64,000 nt of DNA from an uncultured Sulfitobacter sp. (GCA_947492925.1 CANLOQ010000005.1:62001-126000), one strand, 5' to 3'. Positions 37,855 through 47,036 are shown, counted from the stretch's first letter. The notes: generated by a model from the letters alone, not told the origin. A program made the numbers and translations.

Positions 37855-38031
37855 ATGAGCACACCGATCAACCTGAACAAGGTCCGAAAAGAACGCGACC
37901 GCGCGGCCAAAAAAGACCGCGCGGATCAAAACGTGGTTAAGCACGGCCGCACAAAGGCCGAAAAGTCGGCTGAGAAACAGCGCAGGGACGCAGCCTTGCG
38001 CACCTTGGACGGACACAAGCGCGAGCCATGA
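37855..38031 (+). CDS. DUF4169 small basic protein
   Basis: A 58-residue highly charged protein, MSTPINLNKVRKERDRAAKK at the start, with Lys/Arg-rich helices and no hydrophobic core. It fits DUF4169, found behind fumC in Rhodobacterales. The gene starts eight bases after fumC and overlaps the next ORF by ATGA. The function is unknown; the composition suggests a nucleic-acid-binding or chaperone-like helical peptide. Confidence 0.75.
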   Translation: MSTPINLNKVRKERDRAAKKDRADQNVVKHGRTKAEKSAEKQRRDAALRTLDGHKREP

Positions 38032-38252
38032 ACAAACGCCCCGTCAAACACTCTGTCACGTTGAAGGGGCACCGGACGTCTGTATCGCTTGAAGATGAAT
38101 TCTGGTTTGAACTTCGCGCAATTGCCGCCGAGAAAGATATGCCGATCAATGCGCTGGTGGCGCATATTGATGCAGAACGCGGGCTGGAAACGGGGCTTGC
38201 ATCCGCCATCCGGCTGTTTGTGCTTCGGACGTTAAAGGACCGGTTACCTTAG
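38028..38252 (+). CDS. Ribbon-helix-helix domain protein
   Basis: A 74-residue protein with the ribbon-helix-helix pattern: strand HRTSVSLEDEF, then helices WFELRAIAAEKDMPINALVAHIDAER and SAIRLFVLRTLKDRL. It belongs to a small alphaproteobacterial RHH family resembling antitoxin-like DNA-binding proteins, but no toxin partner is adjacent. It is translated with the DUF4169 gene by overlap. The target is unknown. Confidence 0.78.
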   Translation: MNKRPVKHSVTLKGHRTSVSLEDEFWFELRAIAAEKDMPINALVAHIDAERGLETGLASAIRLFVLRTLKDRLP

Positions 38253-38437
38253 CGGGGACAGGCTAAAGAAAGGCCCCTGCCCTTTTCCCAAGACAGAGCC
38301 GATGCGCATTGACGATACGCGGGTTTGTCAAACAAACAACTCGAAGTCACCCAAAGGCACTTAGACCCTGGCCTGAAGCGCAATCCAGAACCCTCGTTTA
38401 TTGCTGAACGGGTCGAATGCCGGAAAAAATCTGCGCC

Positions 38438-39331
38438 CTACACCACCGACGCGTCATAAATCTTGCCAATGTTTGTCGCCAGCGCCGCGTTAAAAACAGC
38501 GTCATCCATCGACACGTCAAGCCCTTCCGTCAAAGCACGCGAGAAACTAGCGATCATCTTGGAGTTCCTTGCAAGGCGCGCGCAAGCTTCGTCAGTGGAA
38601 TAGCCGCCTGACAAAGCAACCACCCGGACAACCTGCGCGTGATCCGCAAGCCCGTCATAAAGACCGGCCATGTCCGGAATGGTCAGTTTCAGCATGACTT
38701 TTTCGTCCTGACCCAAAGTGTCCAGATGCTGCGCCAGTGTTTCGGCCAGAATTGCTTCGGCCTGGCCTTTGCTCTGGGAATTGATGTTCACTTCCGGCTC
38801 AATGATCGGCACAAGACCCGCCGCACAGACCTGCCGCGCAACCTCGATCTGTTGCGCCACCACCGCTTCAATTCCCGCTGCGTCCGCCTCGTGAATGACA
38901 GAGCGCTCCTTGGTGCCGAAAATACCCGCCTTGGCCGCACGTGAAAGCAGTGCATCCAATCCGGGCATGGGTTTCATCAGCTGAACGCCGTTGCCGGTTT
39001 CCTCAAGGCCCTTGTCGATTTTGAGAAATGGCACCACGCCGCGGTCTTCCCACAAAAGCTGCGCCACCGGTTTGTTGTTGATCTGGCCATCCATCGTCCG
39101 CTCAAACAGGATCGCACCAATCACCTTGTCGGAAGTAAAGGCATCCGCCAGAATAATCCGCGCCCGCATGTCGTGCATGGCCTGAAACATCGCTTCTTCG
39201 CCGTCGTAATCCTCTGGCTGAACACCGTAAAGCGCCAGTGCTTTGGGGGTCGATCCGCCCGACTGATCAAGCGCTGCGATAAAGCCTTTGCCTGATGTCA
39301 TCTGCGCCAGTTGGTCTGTATTCATCGGCAT
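38438..39331 (-). CDS. fda: Class I fructose-bisphosphate aldolase
   Basis: A 297-residue glycolytic enzyme of the class I (Schiff-base) group. Recognisable parts are GFIAALDQSGGSTPKAL, VPFLKIDKGLEE, VPIIEPEVNINS, VMLKLTIPD (the Schiff-base lysine region) and LSGGYSTDEAC. The length fits the bacterial class I family. The GGGGAA site lies seven bases upstream of the ATG. The gene stands alone between convergent and co-directional neighbours. Confidence 0.92.
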   Translation of the reverse strand: MPMNTDQLAQMTSGKGFIAALDQSGGSTPKALALYGVQPEDYDGEEAMFQAMHDMRARIILADAFTSDKVIGAILFERTMDGQINNKPVAQLLWEDRGVVPFLKIDKGLEETGNGVQLMKPMPGLDALLSRAAKAGIFGTKERSVIHEADAAGIEAVVAQQIEVARQVCAAGLVPIIEPEVNINSQSKGQAEAILAETLAQHLDTLGQDEKVMLKLTIPDMAGLYDGLADHAQVVRVVALSGGYSTDEACARLARNSKMIASFSRALTEGLDVSMDDAVFNAALATNIGKIYDASVV

Positions 39332-39394
39332 TTCGCGTGTTCCCCGTTCAAGTGATTCCGTTGACGCGTTTCTAGATCAAGAACCGGTCGGATG

Positions 39395-40747
39395 CTACCG
39401 CCGCTCAAGCCCCAGCCAGATGCCTTTGTCAGACCGCACCGTCAAATGTGCCACCGGCACGGGCACCCGGTCCGGCTGCGCCACAACGCGAAAATCCCGC
39501 AGGATACGCGACAGGATCAAGGGCCCTTCAACCATGGCAAACCCTGCGCCGGTACACACGCGCGGCCCGGCGGAAAACGGCATATAGGCCTCGCGTCCGC
39601 ACTTCTGCCCGTTCTCCGTCTGCCAGCGCGTCGGATCGAACCCATCGGGGTTGTCCCAGAGGCGCTCCTGGCGGTGCAGGTGCCAGGGGCTGATCACGAT
39701 TTGCGCGCCAGTGCTGACCTCACGGTCGCGAAACCGCTCGGGGCAGCTTGCCTCGCGGACCATCATCGGCACCGGAGGGTACAATCTCAGCGCCTCGCGA
39801 AAAACATCCCGGCTGAGCCTGAGTTTGGACATCACCGAAAAATCACAAACATCAAGAACACGCGCTTCTTCAGCCAAGCGGTCCTGCCACTCGGGGTGCA
39901 AGGCCATCAGGTAAAGCGTCCATGCCAAAGCTGACGCGCTTGTTTCATGACCGGCAAGAAAGAATATCGCCACCTGATCAATCATTTCATCCGCATCAAA
40001 CCGCTCACCCGTCACCGGGTCCGCCGTTGTCATGATTTTGGTGGCCAAATCATCGGGGGCCGTCCCTGCATCTATCTCGGCCATGCGCTGATGGGTAAGT
40101 TCGGCAATCAGGCGCCGAATGCGCGCAGCGCTTGATTTGGTTCTGCGCTGGAAAAAACGCGGCATCCACCGTGGCAGCGGAACAAAGGCCGCGAGGTTCA
40201 GCAGGGGTTGCGAACGCTGGTACACACGAAATTCGTCAAACACAGCCTGCGCCAGATGATGTTCAATCGGGATCGAGAAAAGAGTGCGAAAGATTACATC
40301 CGCCGCCGCATGGCTTGTCTCGGCCTCAATTTCGACAATTTGACCCGTGCGAGTTTCCAACCGCGCGGCGGCCGCTTCGGCTGCATCCCACATCGCCGGA
40401 AAAGTCTCTCGCAGACGGCCCCCTTCAAAGGCCGGGTCGATGATCCGCCGCTGGCGCTTCCATGCGGCACCATTGGTCAGAAAAACCGAATTTCCCAGCA
40501 AGGGCCGCAATCCTTCGCTGATGCGTTCCGATTTGGGAAAGTCATCGGGCCGTTCCTTAAGCACCTTTTTGATCAGCTCAGGCTGGTTGATCAGGTAACT
40601 GCGAAAGAATGGCGTCTTGAATTCAGCCATCCACGCCCGGTACAGACGCGCAGGCTGGGCGGACAGGATATCCTGTCGAAACAGTCGCGCGTAACGCCAC
40701 AGCGAAACGCGGTCGGGACGGCTGGCAGGCTTTGGGGGCAGGCTCAT
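39395..40747 (-). CDS. Cytochrome P450
   Basis: A 450-residue monooxygenase without a membrane anchor. All core motifs are present: I-helix AGHETSA, the ExxR of the K helix in FREALRLYPPVPMM, the PERF-like meander and the heme-binding FSAGPRVCTGAGFAM with Cys398 as the axial ligand. The family resembles bacterial CYP102/CYP4-like fatty-acid hydroxylases in the K-helix and heme regions, but the substrate is unknown. It overlaps an upstream membrane hydrolase gene by four bases; no ferredoxin or reductase gene is adjacent. Confidence 0.93.
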   Translation of the reverse strand: MSLPPKPASRPDRVSLWRYARLFRQDILSAQPARLYRAWMAEFKTPFFRSYLINQPELIKKVLKERPDDFPKSERISEGLRPLLGNSVFLTNGAAWKRQRRIIDPAFEGGRLRETFPAMWDAAEAAAARLETRTGQIVEIEAETSHAAADVIFRTLFSIPIEHHLAQAVFDEFRVYQRSQPLLNLAAFVPLPRWMPRFFQRRTKSSAARIRRLIAELTHQRMAEIDAGTAPDDLATKIMTTADPVTGERFDADEMIDQVAIFFLAGHETSASALAWTLYLMALHPEWQDRLAEEARVLDVCDFSVMSKLRLSRDVFREALRLYPPVPMMVREASCPERFRDREVSTGAQIVISPWHLHRQERLWDNPDGFDPTRWQTENGQKCGREAYMPFSAGPRVCTGAGFAMVEGPLILSRILRDFRVVAQPDRVPVPVAHLTVRSDKGIWLGLERR

Positions 40748-41979
40748 GCGGCGACGGACGTGTATTTGCTGACCGCGTGGTCAATACGCGAGCCGCTGGG
40801 CTTGCGACCGGCATACCGGTTGCCAAGGGTCAATGGACCGGCGGTAATCCTGAAATAATCGTAGTCCTTGGGCCTATCGAAAGCGCAGAGGTACTGGAAA
40901 TGCAGACGGAAGAACCGCCAGCGTATTTCCTTCCAGCGTGCGGGGCTCAGCGTCTGAGTAAACGCCGCAGAGAAAACAAGCGGCCATTTCTTCTCCGCAG
41001 GGGCGACCCCGGAAACAGTGACGGGATCACACAAAGCAAATGCGCAGCCGTCGCCCGGTGCGGTGACATCGACCCAGGCAAGCTCATCTCTCGCGGCCAG
41101 ATATTGAAGATCAGCACGCAGGCGGTGGGCTTCGGGCAGGAAAGACACCATCGGCACCACCTGCCCCAGTGACAGGAAGGACAGCGCCGGCCCCTGCACG
41201 GGCACCCTGCCCTGACGGATCAGATCGGCCAGAATAGAAACGCCCAAATGCGCCCCTGAGGAATGGCCGACGACCAAAACCTCATCCGTATCGCTTTGCA
41301 TGGCCTCGGCAATCGTATCGCTGAACGCCGCGATACGTTCTTCCAATTCCGGCGGGTTTGCCCCGCGAGAGGACGCAGAATAGGAATAGTCATGCATCAA
41401 GTAGTAGGCAAAAAGCTTGCCATCCTTCTTTTTGAACCAGCGCAGGAGTGCCACGAATGCGCCGACACCTGCAAACCCCGCGATCACGTGCCCAACGGCC
41501 CCTAGCAGAGGTATGAGCACGGCTTTACCCGCCCAGAGAGCAAGTGCGCCAAGCGCGTAGGCCAGCAAAAGCTGTCCAAGCAGCATTCCAATCGGATAGA
41601 GTGCGGCAATCACCGGCCCTTTGCGCAGTTTCATCAACCGCCAAAGCGCACCGGACGCAATATAAACCCATGCGGTGCGCACCAGTTGCAGGTAGGTCGC
41701 CGGGATTGAAGTGCTCATGCTGTCGCGCACAATGTCGGACCAGACCAACACTTCGAACGTCGTCTCAACCCGGCTGCCGTCCATTTCGGCGGTGACGGAC
41801 CAACCATAATTGGCCCCCTTCGGTACTGGTTTCAATCCTATCTCATACCCCGAAATCGCCGCCTGCGCGGCCCCTTCCTTGCGGTACAATTCACGGTAGC
41901 GGCGGGGATGAATCGGATCATAGCCGGGTATGTAGAACACCCGGCGACGTGAGACCTGATTTGAACCTGATGTGCCCAT
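40744..41979 (-). CDS. Membrane-associated alpha/beta-hydrolase-like protein
   Basis: A 411-residue protein. It begins with FYIPGYDPIHPRRYRELY, has a hydrophobic hairpin at about residues 121-150 and 152-180, and carries a serine-hydrolase nucleophile elbow GHSSG at 238-242 followed by the strand ALSFLSLGQVVPMVSF. A lipase or esterase acting at the inner membrane is likely. It precedes and overlaps the P450 gene by four bases, so the two are probably one functional unit. I cannot name a known family with certainty. Confidence 0.75.
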   Translation of the reverse strand: MGTSGSNQVSRRRVFYIPGYDPIHPRRYRELYRKEGAAQAAISGYEIGLKPVPKGANYGWSVTAEMDGSRVETTFEVLVWSDIVRDSMSTSIPATYLQLVRTAWVYIASGALWRLMKLRKGPVIAALYPIGMLLGQLLLAYALGALALWAGKAVLIPLLGAVGHVIAGFAGVGAFVALLRWFKKKDGKLFAYYLMHDYSYSASSRGANPPELEERIAAFSDTIAEAMQSDTDEVLVVGHSSGAHLGVSILADLIRQGRVPVQGPALSFLSLGQVVPMVSFLPEAHRLRADLQYLAARDELAWVDVTAPGDGCAFALCDPVTVSGVAPAEKKWPLVFSAAFTQTLSPARWKEIRWRFFRLHFQYLCAFDRPKDYDYFRITAGPLTLGNRYAGRKPSGSRIDHAVSKYTSVAA

Positions 41980-42042
41980 AGCGCCCTCTTTGGCGTAGCA
42001 TAGTGGCTATCTTGGGCAAGAGTAAGGCGTCAAAGCGGCCCG

Positions 42043-42795
42043 TTACCCCATCAGTCCAAGGGCCGGAAAGGTTTCAAGCAGCCAAAACGCAAGCGAGGTA
42101 AACGCGCCTGTTACCATCATCAAACCAACAATCACCAACAAGCCGCCCATTACACGTTCGATCATTTTCATATGCCGCTTGATGCGATTCATGACGCCCA
42201 TCGCGCGGGTGATGAACATGGCCGCAAGCAGAAACGGAATTCCAAGGCCCGCAGCGTAAACGCCCAGCAGCAACGTACCCTTGCCCACTGATGCCTCTGA
42301 TGCGGCGATGGACAGGATAGCCCCCAGTTGCGGACCAATGCAAGGCGTCCAGCCAAAGGCAAAGGCAAGGCCAAGGACATAGGCACCAAAGCTTGACCCG
42401 CCCTTGTCACCAGCGTCCAGCCGCGCCTCCTGATCCAAAAAAGGGATGCGGAACAGGCCGATGAAATGCAGACCAAAAATAATGATCACCACACCCGAAA
42501 CCTGCGCAAAAAGCACCTGATTTTGCAGGAAAAACGCCCCAAAGGCAGAAGCGGTGAACCCAAGGATCAAAAAGACCGTGCTTAGCCCCATGACGAAGAA
42601 CAGCGCCGCAACGACCGCGCGGCGTCGGGCCGCCCCGACGTTCGACATATCCTGTAGGGAAACCCCGCTCATATACGCCAGATAAGGCGGTACGATGGGG
42701 AGCACACAGGGGCTGAGAAAACTGATGACACCCGCAACAAGCGCGATCAGGATCGCGGGCAACAGGCTAGCGTCAATAAGGTCAAATCCAAACAT
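42043..42795 (-). CDS. ccdA: Cytochrome c biogenesis protein CcdA
   Basis: A 250-residue inner-membrane thiol-disulfide transporter with six membrane helices. The two functional cysteines lie in SPCVLPIVPPYLAYMSG (Cys30) and WTPCIGPQLG. CcdA moves electrons from cytoplasmic thioredoxin to periplasmic thioredoxin-like proteins for cytochrome c maturation. It has no other cytochrome c genes next to it here. It is 92 bases divergent from tusA. Confidence 0.93.
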   Translation of the reverse strand: MFGFDLIDASLLPAILIALVAGVISFLSPCVLPIVPPYLAYMSGVSLQDMSNVGAARRRAVVAALFFVMGLSTVFLILGFTASAFGAFFLQNQVLFAQVSGVVIIIFGLHFIGLFRIPFLDQEARLDAGDKGGSSFGAYVLGLAFAFGWTPCIGPQLGAILSIAASEASVGKGTLLLGVYAAGLGIPFLLAAMFITRAMGVMNRIKRHMKMIERVMGGLLVIVGLMMVTGAFTSLAFWLLETFPALGLMG

Positions 42796-42887
42796 CCGTC
42801 ATACCTAGCCGCGTTTGTCTGCGGCGTCACGCGGGCAATGGTCACATCCCTGTGGACGCGGTGTAACATCCGGCCTATCTGAAACAC

Positions 42888-43115
42888 ATGACACTCGAAG
42901 AACTTGATGCCACGGGGCTGCTATGCCCCCTTCCCGTGCTGAAACTGCGCAAACGTCTTGCACCGCTAGGCCCCGGCGCGCGCATCACCATGCGGGCCGA
43001 TGATCCGGCGGCAATCGTCGATGTGCCGCATTTCTGTGCTGAGGCCGGTCACACATTGGTCGAGATGACAGACGAAGGGCCCATTCAGGTCTATCTGGTT
43101 CAAAAAGCGGGTTAA
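42888..43115 (+). CDS. tusA: TusA-family sulfurtransferase
   Basis: A 75-residue sulfur carrier. The N-terminal motif TGLLCPLPVLKLRK contains the persulfide cysteine Cys13 and the family CPxP signature; the C-terminal half is short as in SirA/TusA/YeeD proteins. It may supply sulfur for tRNA thiolation or cofactors. It is divergent from ccdA and convergent with rne, with a shared terminator hairpin behind it. Confidence 0.88.
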   Translation: MTLEELDATGLLCPLPVLKLRKRLAPLGPGARITMRADDPAAIVDVPHFCAEAGHTLVEMTDEGPIQVYLVQKAG

Positions 43116-43133
43116 GTCGCAGTTTTGAATTGA

Positions 43134-43166
43134 AAAAGGCAGGCCGCGATTGGCCTGCCCTTTTTG
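43134..43166. terminator. Bidirectional terminator between tusA and rne
   Basis: A GGCAGGCC / GGCCTGCC stem with AAAAA before and TTTTT after works on both strands. It sits between the convergent tusA and rne genes and can end both transcripts. Confidence 0.92.
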
Positions 43167-43183
43167 TTCGCTATCGAATAGGT

Positions 43184-45988
43184 TCAGCGCCCCAGCGACC
43201 ACCAACCCTTTTTCTTTGGCTTCTTCTCAGCCTTTTCGGGTTCCGGTGCAGGCTCTGGCGCAGACTCCGCTACCGGTTCAGGCGTGGTCTCCGCTACCGG
43301 TGCAGGCGCAGGCTGAGCCGCTTCATCGGATGACGCATCAGGCTTGGCTTCCTCAACGACAGCCGTTTCAGGTGCCGCTGGCGGCTCCTCTTTCTTGGCT
43401 TTCGGCTTGGCACGGCTGCGGGACTTTGGCTTCCTCTCCTTGGCCTCTTTCTCCTCCGCAGGCGCTTCCTTGACCGGCTGATCACCCTTCGGCTTCGCCT
43501 CCTCAGATGCGGCCTCATCCGCTTTCTTTGCTTTCGAGGACCGGGACCGTGTCGACTTTGCCTTGGGCTTCTCCGCTTTCTCGTCCTTCGGCTCTTCAGC
43601 CTTCGCTTCTACAGGCTCTGAGACCGTTGCATCGGCATCCGCCTTGCCCTCCGCTTCCGCCTTGGTCTTTGACGTGCGCGAACGGCTACGCGTAGTCGGC
43701 TTTTTGGGTTTGTCCTCGCCGTCGCCTTTCGCCTCAGTGTCGGGCGTCTTTTCGGCTTTGTCGTCGGCATCCTGCGCATCAGAGCCCTTTTGGTCCTGCG
43801 CGTTGTCATCGCCGTTATCGTTATCATTCTCGCCGTTATTGTTCCTGCCACGTCCACCACGGCTGCGACGGCGCCGGCGGCGGCGCTTGGGCTTGCCGTC
43901 ACCGTCTCCATTGTCATCGTTATGATGGGTGTTGCGGTTCTCACGTGCTTCCGGCGCATCCTCTTCAGCGGCCTCTGCCGCTTCGGCGGCCTGCGCGTCA
44001 GCCTCGTCGATCTGGTCCATCAGTGATGTATCGACGGAAACAACATGATCACCCGCTGCTGGCACATTGCGTGTGGCGGTTTTGAACTTTTCCATTGAGA
44101 AATCGGGGCTGACCAGCGTGGGGTCGCCCTCAATGCGCACGGCCATGCCATAGCGCGCCTCGATCTGGGCCACATGCTCGCGCTTGGCGTTCATCAGGAA
44201 GTTCGCGATGCCCACGGGCGCCTTGATCAGGACCTCGCGTGTGCGGCGGCGCGTGCCTTCCTCTTCCATTTGGCGGATGATCGACAACGCCAGGTTGTCG
44301 TCCGACCGGATAAGCCCCGTGCCGTGGCACGCCTGACACGGCTGCGTGGTCGCCTCAATCATGCCGGGGCGCAGACGCTGGCGCGACATTTCCATCAGGC
44401 CAAAGCCCGAAATGCGGCCCACCTGAATGCGCGCGCGGTCGGTCTTGAGCTTGTCCTTCATCATCTTTTCGACGGCGGCGTTGTTGCGCCGTTCGTCCAT
44501 GTCGATGAAGTCGATCACAATCAGGCCCGCAAGGTCGCGCAAACGCAACTGACGTGCCACTTCGGCGGCGGCCTCAAGGTTGGTCTTGGTCGCGGTCTGC
44601 TCGATCGAGCCTTCCTTGGTCGCCCGGCCCGAGTTCACGTCGATGGCCACCAGCGCTTCGGTCACGCCGATTACGATATAGCCGCCCGAGGGCAGTTGCA
44701 CCGTGGGGTTGAACATCCCCGCAAGGTAGCCTTCGACCTGATAGCGGGCGAAAAGCGGCAGGCTTTCCTCGTAGCGCTTCACGTTTTTGGCGTGAGACGG
44801 CATGATCATCTTCATGAAGTCCTTGGCGATGCGGTAACCGCGCTCGCCCTCGACAAACACTTCGTCAATCTCGCGGTTATAGAGATCGCGGATCGAGCGT
44901 TTGATCAGATCGCCTTCTTCGTAGATTTTCGCAGGTGCGATAGATTTCAGCGTCAGCTCGCGGATCTGCTCCCAAAGGCGCTGGAGGTATTCGTAATCGC
45001 GCTTGATCTCAGCCCGCGTCCGTTTGGCCCCTGCGGTGCGCACGATCAGGCCCGCGCCCTGCGGCACCTTGATCTCGTTCGCGATTTCTTTCAGCTTCTT
45101 ACGGTCAGCCGCGTTGGTGATCTTGCGGCTGATGCCGCCGCCCCGTGCCGTGTTTGGCATCAGGACGCAATAACGGCCCGCCAGCGACAGGTATGTGGTC
45201 AGTGCCGCGCCCTTATTGCCACGCTCTTCCTTGACGACCTGCACCAGAAGGATCTGGCGCACCTTGATAACCTCTTGGATCTTGTACCGCTTGGGGCGCG
45301 GCTTGCGTGCCGGGCGGATGTCTTCGCTGTCGTCCTCATCCGCAACGGATTCGATGGTTTCGTCCTTGGCGGTCGCGTCGGACTTCTTTTCGTCCTCATC
45401 GTCATCTTCATCAGATGTCTGACCAGACGCATCATCGGCGCTGTCATCATCGGTTTCAGATGCATCCGGCGTATCCACGGGCGATTCCGCGACCCGCTCC
45501 ATCGGAGAAGACCCTTCGTTATCGTCTACGTCGACTTCTTCTTCGTCGGTCAGATCGACCGTTTCCATCCCCTCAATCTCGGCGGATGTCTTGGCGTCAT
45601 CGCTCTTGGCGTCCTCGGCCTTGGGCTTGGAACGGCTGCGCGACCGTGTCTTCTTTTTGGGCTTTTCATCGTCTTCGTCCTTGGCTGCCTGCGCGGCAGC
45701 ATAGGCGCGCTCTTCCTCAAGCAGCGCCTGACGGTCAGCGACGGGAATTTGATAGTAGTCGGGATGAATTTCCGAGAAAGCAAGGAAGCCGTGGCGATTG
45801 CCACCGTAGTCGACAAAAGCCGCCTGCAAGGACGGCTCAACCCGCGTAACTTTGGCTAGATAGATATTCCCAGCAAGCTGGCGTTTGTTTTCGGATTCAA
45901 AGTCAAATTCCTCAACCTTGTTTCCGTCCACCACCACGACGCGGGTTTCTTCCGCGTGGGTGGCATCGATAAGCATTTTCTTAGGCAT
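43184..45988 (-). CDS. rne: Ribonuclease E
   Basis: A 934-residue endoribonuclease, central to mRNA decay and rRNA processing. The S1 domain (residues 38-275) is split by an acidic and basic insertion at about residues 88-235. The catalytic DNase I-like region shows AIDVNSGR and IVIDFIDM; the Zn-link is CQACHGTG. From about residue 640 to the end the protein is low complexity, rich in Lys, Pro, Glu and Arg, as expected for the degradosome scaffold, and ends in KKPKKKGWWSLGR. The ATG at 45988 starts MPKKMLIDATHAEETRV; a longer in-frame extension is implausible. Confidence 0.95.
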   Translation of the reverse strand: MPKKMLIDATHAEETRVVVVDGNKVEEFDFESENKRQLAGNIYLAKVTRVEPSLQAAFVDYGGNRHGFLAFSEIHPDYYQIPVADRQALLEEERAYAAAQAAKDEDDEKPKKKTRSRSRSKPKAEDAKSDDAKTSAEIEGMETVDLTDEEEVDVDDNEGSSPMERVAESPVDTPDASETDDDSADDASGQTSDEDDDEDEKKSDATAKDETIESVADEDDSEDIRPARKPRPKRYKIQEVIKVRQILLVQVVKEERGNKGAALTTYLSLAGRYCVLMPNTARGGGISRKITNAADRKKLKEIANEIKVPQGAGLIVRTAGAKRTRAEIKRDYEYLQRLWEQIRELTLKSIAPAKIYEEGDLIKRSIRDLYNREIDEVFVEGERGYRIAKDFMKMIMPSHAKNVKRYEESLPLFARYQVEGYLAGMFNPTVQLPSGGYIVIGVTEALVAIDVNSGRATKEGSIEQTATKTNLEAAAEVARQLRLRDLAGLIVIDFIDMDERRNNAAVEKMMKDKLKTDRARIQVGRISGFGLMEMSRQRLRPGMIEATTQPCQACHGTGLIRSDDNLALSIIRQMEEEGTRRRTREVLIKAPVGIANFLMNAKREHVAQIEARYGMAVRIEGDPTLVSPDFSMEKFKTATRNVPAAGDHVVSVDTSLMDQIDEADAQAAEAAEAAEEDAPEARENRNTHHNDDNGDGDGKPKRRRRRRRSRGGRGRNNNGENDNDNGDDNAQDQKGSDAQDADDKAEKTPDTEAKGDGEDKPKKPTTRSRSRTSKTKAEAEGKADADATVSEPVEAKAEEPKDEKAEKPKAKSTRSRSSKAKKADEAASEEAKPKGDQPVKEAPAEEKEAKERKPKSRSRAKPKAKKEEPPAAPETAVVEEAKPDASSDEAAQPAPAPVAETTPEPVAESAPEPAPEPEKAEKKPKKKGWWSLGR

Positions 45989-46516
45989 GGTACTCTTTTG
46001 CACAGCGCATGCGCCAGCCTCCCCGGTGGGGCAAGCAAGGTTGCGGTGTGGCTTGTCAGGGCAATGGTGAACGGCGCAAAGGAAACGGGGCCGATGAAGG
46101 CCTGTCCGTCTCTGCTCATGGCGTCTGCGCGCGTCATCGCGGTTCTTCTCCGACAGGATCGCGGCTTTTGCCCCGTCCCGTCCATTATATACTGGGCACG
46201 CCTCTGGGTCTGGCCCGTCGGGTGTCAGCGGTTCTCTGGCCGTTTCCGGCCCAATCGGCCTGCCTGCGTGCCCACAAGGGGGGCTGTCACCGGCAGCGAA
46301 ACTCTCGTCGGGACTAATGACGCCAATGCGCGCCAAGTCCGACAGCACTAATTAAGGGCTTTGTGTCCTGAAACACAATGGGCAATCGCCCCGCCCCCGG
46401 TAGAAACCGGCATTTCACCCCCGATTACTTGACAAAATTGGCGTCTTCAGGCTCATCTTGCAGCCGAATTGAATGCGCGGGCGCTGTCGCCCGACCCAAG
46501 ACCCAAAGGACTACTC
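45989..46516. other. Divergent region with probable long rne leader
   Basis: The 528 bases between rne (minus) and the lipoprotein gene (plus) hold no convincing gene. A candidate rne promoter lies on the minus strand at 46350-46378 (TTGTGT, 17 bases, TTAATT), which would give a leader of about 350 bases. RNase E of other bacteria is autoregulated through a long 5' leader, so this may be similar. The same site forms an inverted repeat TTGTGT/ACACAA at 46361-46378. On the plus strand TTGACA is at 46429-46434. Confidence 0.45.
46429..46457 (+). promoter_or_regulatory. Candidate promoter of the small lipoprotein gene
   Basis: A perfect TTGACA (46429-46434) is followed after 17 bases by CTCATC, a weak -10. 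It lies 60 bases before the start codon of the gene at 46517. Confidence 0.45.
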
Positions 46517-46807
46517 ATGCCGTCACTTCTGCGCCCCGCCGTTGTCATTTCTCTTTTGGGGCTGGCCGCCTGTGATGAACTGGCCGTGGCGAATGATCCC
46601 GTGGCACTGGCCGAACTGCGCGGCCAGAAAAGCTGTGTTGCTGCCGTCTCAAGCGAAACCGGCGCAAGCGGCGTGACAATCAACACCACGATCCCGGTGA
46701 TCGAACTGAACCGCTTTATCGTTGATGTACCCGGTGCGCCCGCATGGACCTGCGTGACAGATGCGAACGGGTCAGCGACCCAGATCGTGCAACGCCGCAA
46801 CGGATAA
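46517..46807 (+). CDS. Small predicted lipoprotein, hypothetical
   Basis: A 96-residue exported protein. A short hydrophobic signal ends in LLGLAACDEL, with the lipobox cysteine at residue 18, so it is probably lipid-anchored. The mature part has two further cysteines (KSCVAAVSS and PAWTCVTDA), suited to a disulfide. The ATG at 46517 has AAAGGA upstream; an in-frame ATG 48 bases earlier lies before the ribosome-binding site. I do not recognise the family. It stands alone, divergent from rne. Confidence 0.72.
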   Translation: MPSLLRPAVVISLLGLAACDELAVANDPVALAELRGQKSCVAAVSSETGASGVTINTTIPVIELNRFIVDVPGAPAWTCVTDANGSATQIVQRRNG

Positions 46808-47036
46808 GGCGTCCGGCCTCTTGCCAAAGGCCTGCACCCAAGCCATCATGGGCACAGTCTGGGTACGTCTCCCAGGGTGGAGTTTTGATGTTCGCGCTTG
46901 CGCTCTGATAAAGGTGCCTGATTGACAGGTACGATCCGGCCTCTGTCCGCTTTTTGCGACAGGGCTCTATTTTTGCGGCAACACGCTGCGCCGTGGTCCC
47001 AGAGGCATTGCCCGGCCACAAACGAAAGTCAAACCA

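Noticed and set aside
44174-45859. A 561-codon open frame on the strand opposite rne
   Set aside because: It is created by the biased codon use of rne. The RNase E reading on the other strand has all the family motifs, and this frame lacks any recognisable domain.
46943-46962. Hairpin CTGTCCGC/GCGACAG with a following TATTTTT in the gap after the small lipoprotein gene
   Set aside because: The stem has a bulge and lies 135 bases after the stop; it may be a terminator, but the support is too weak to list as a feature.
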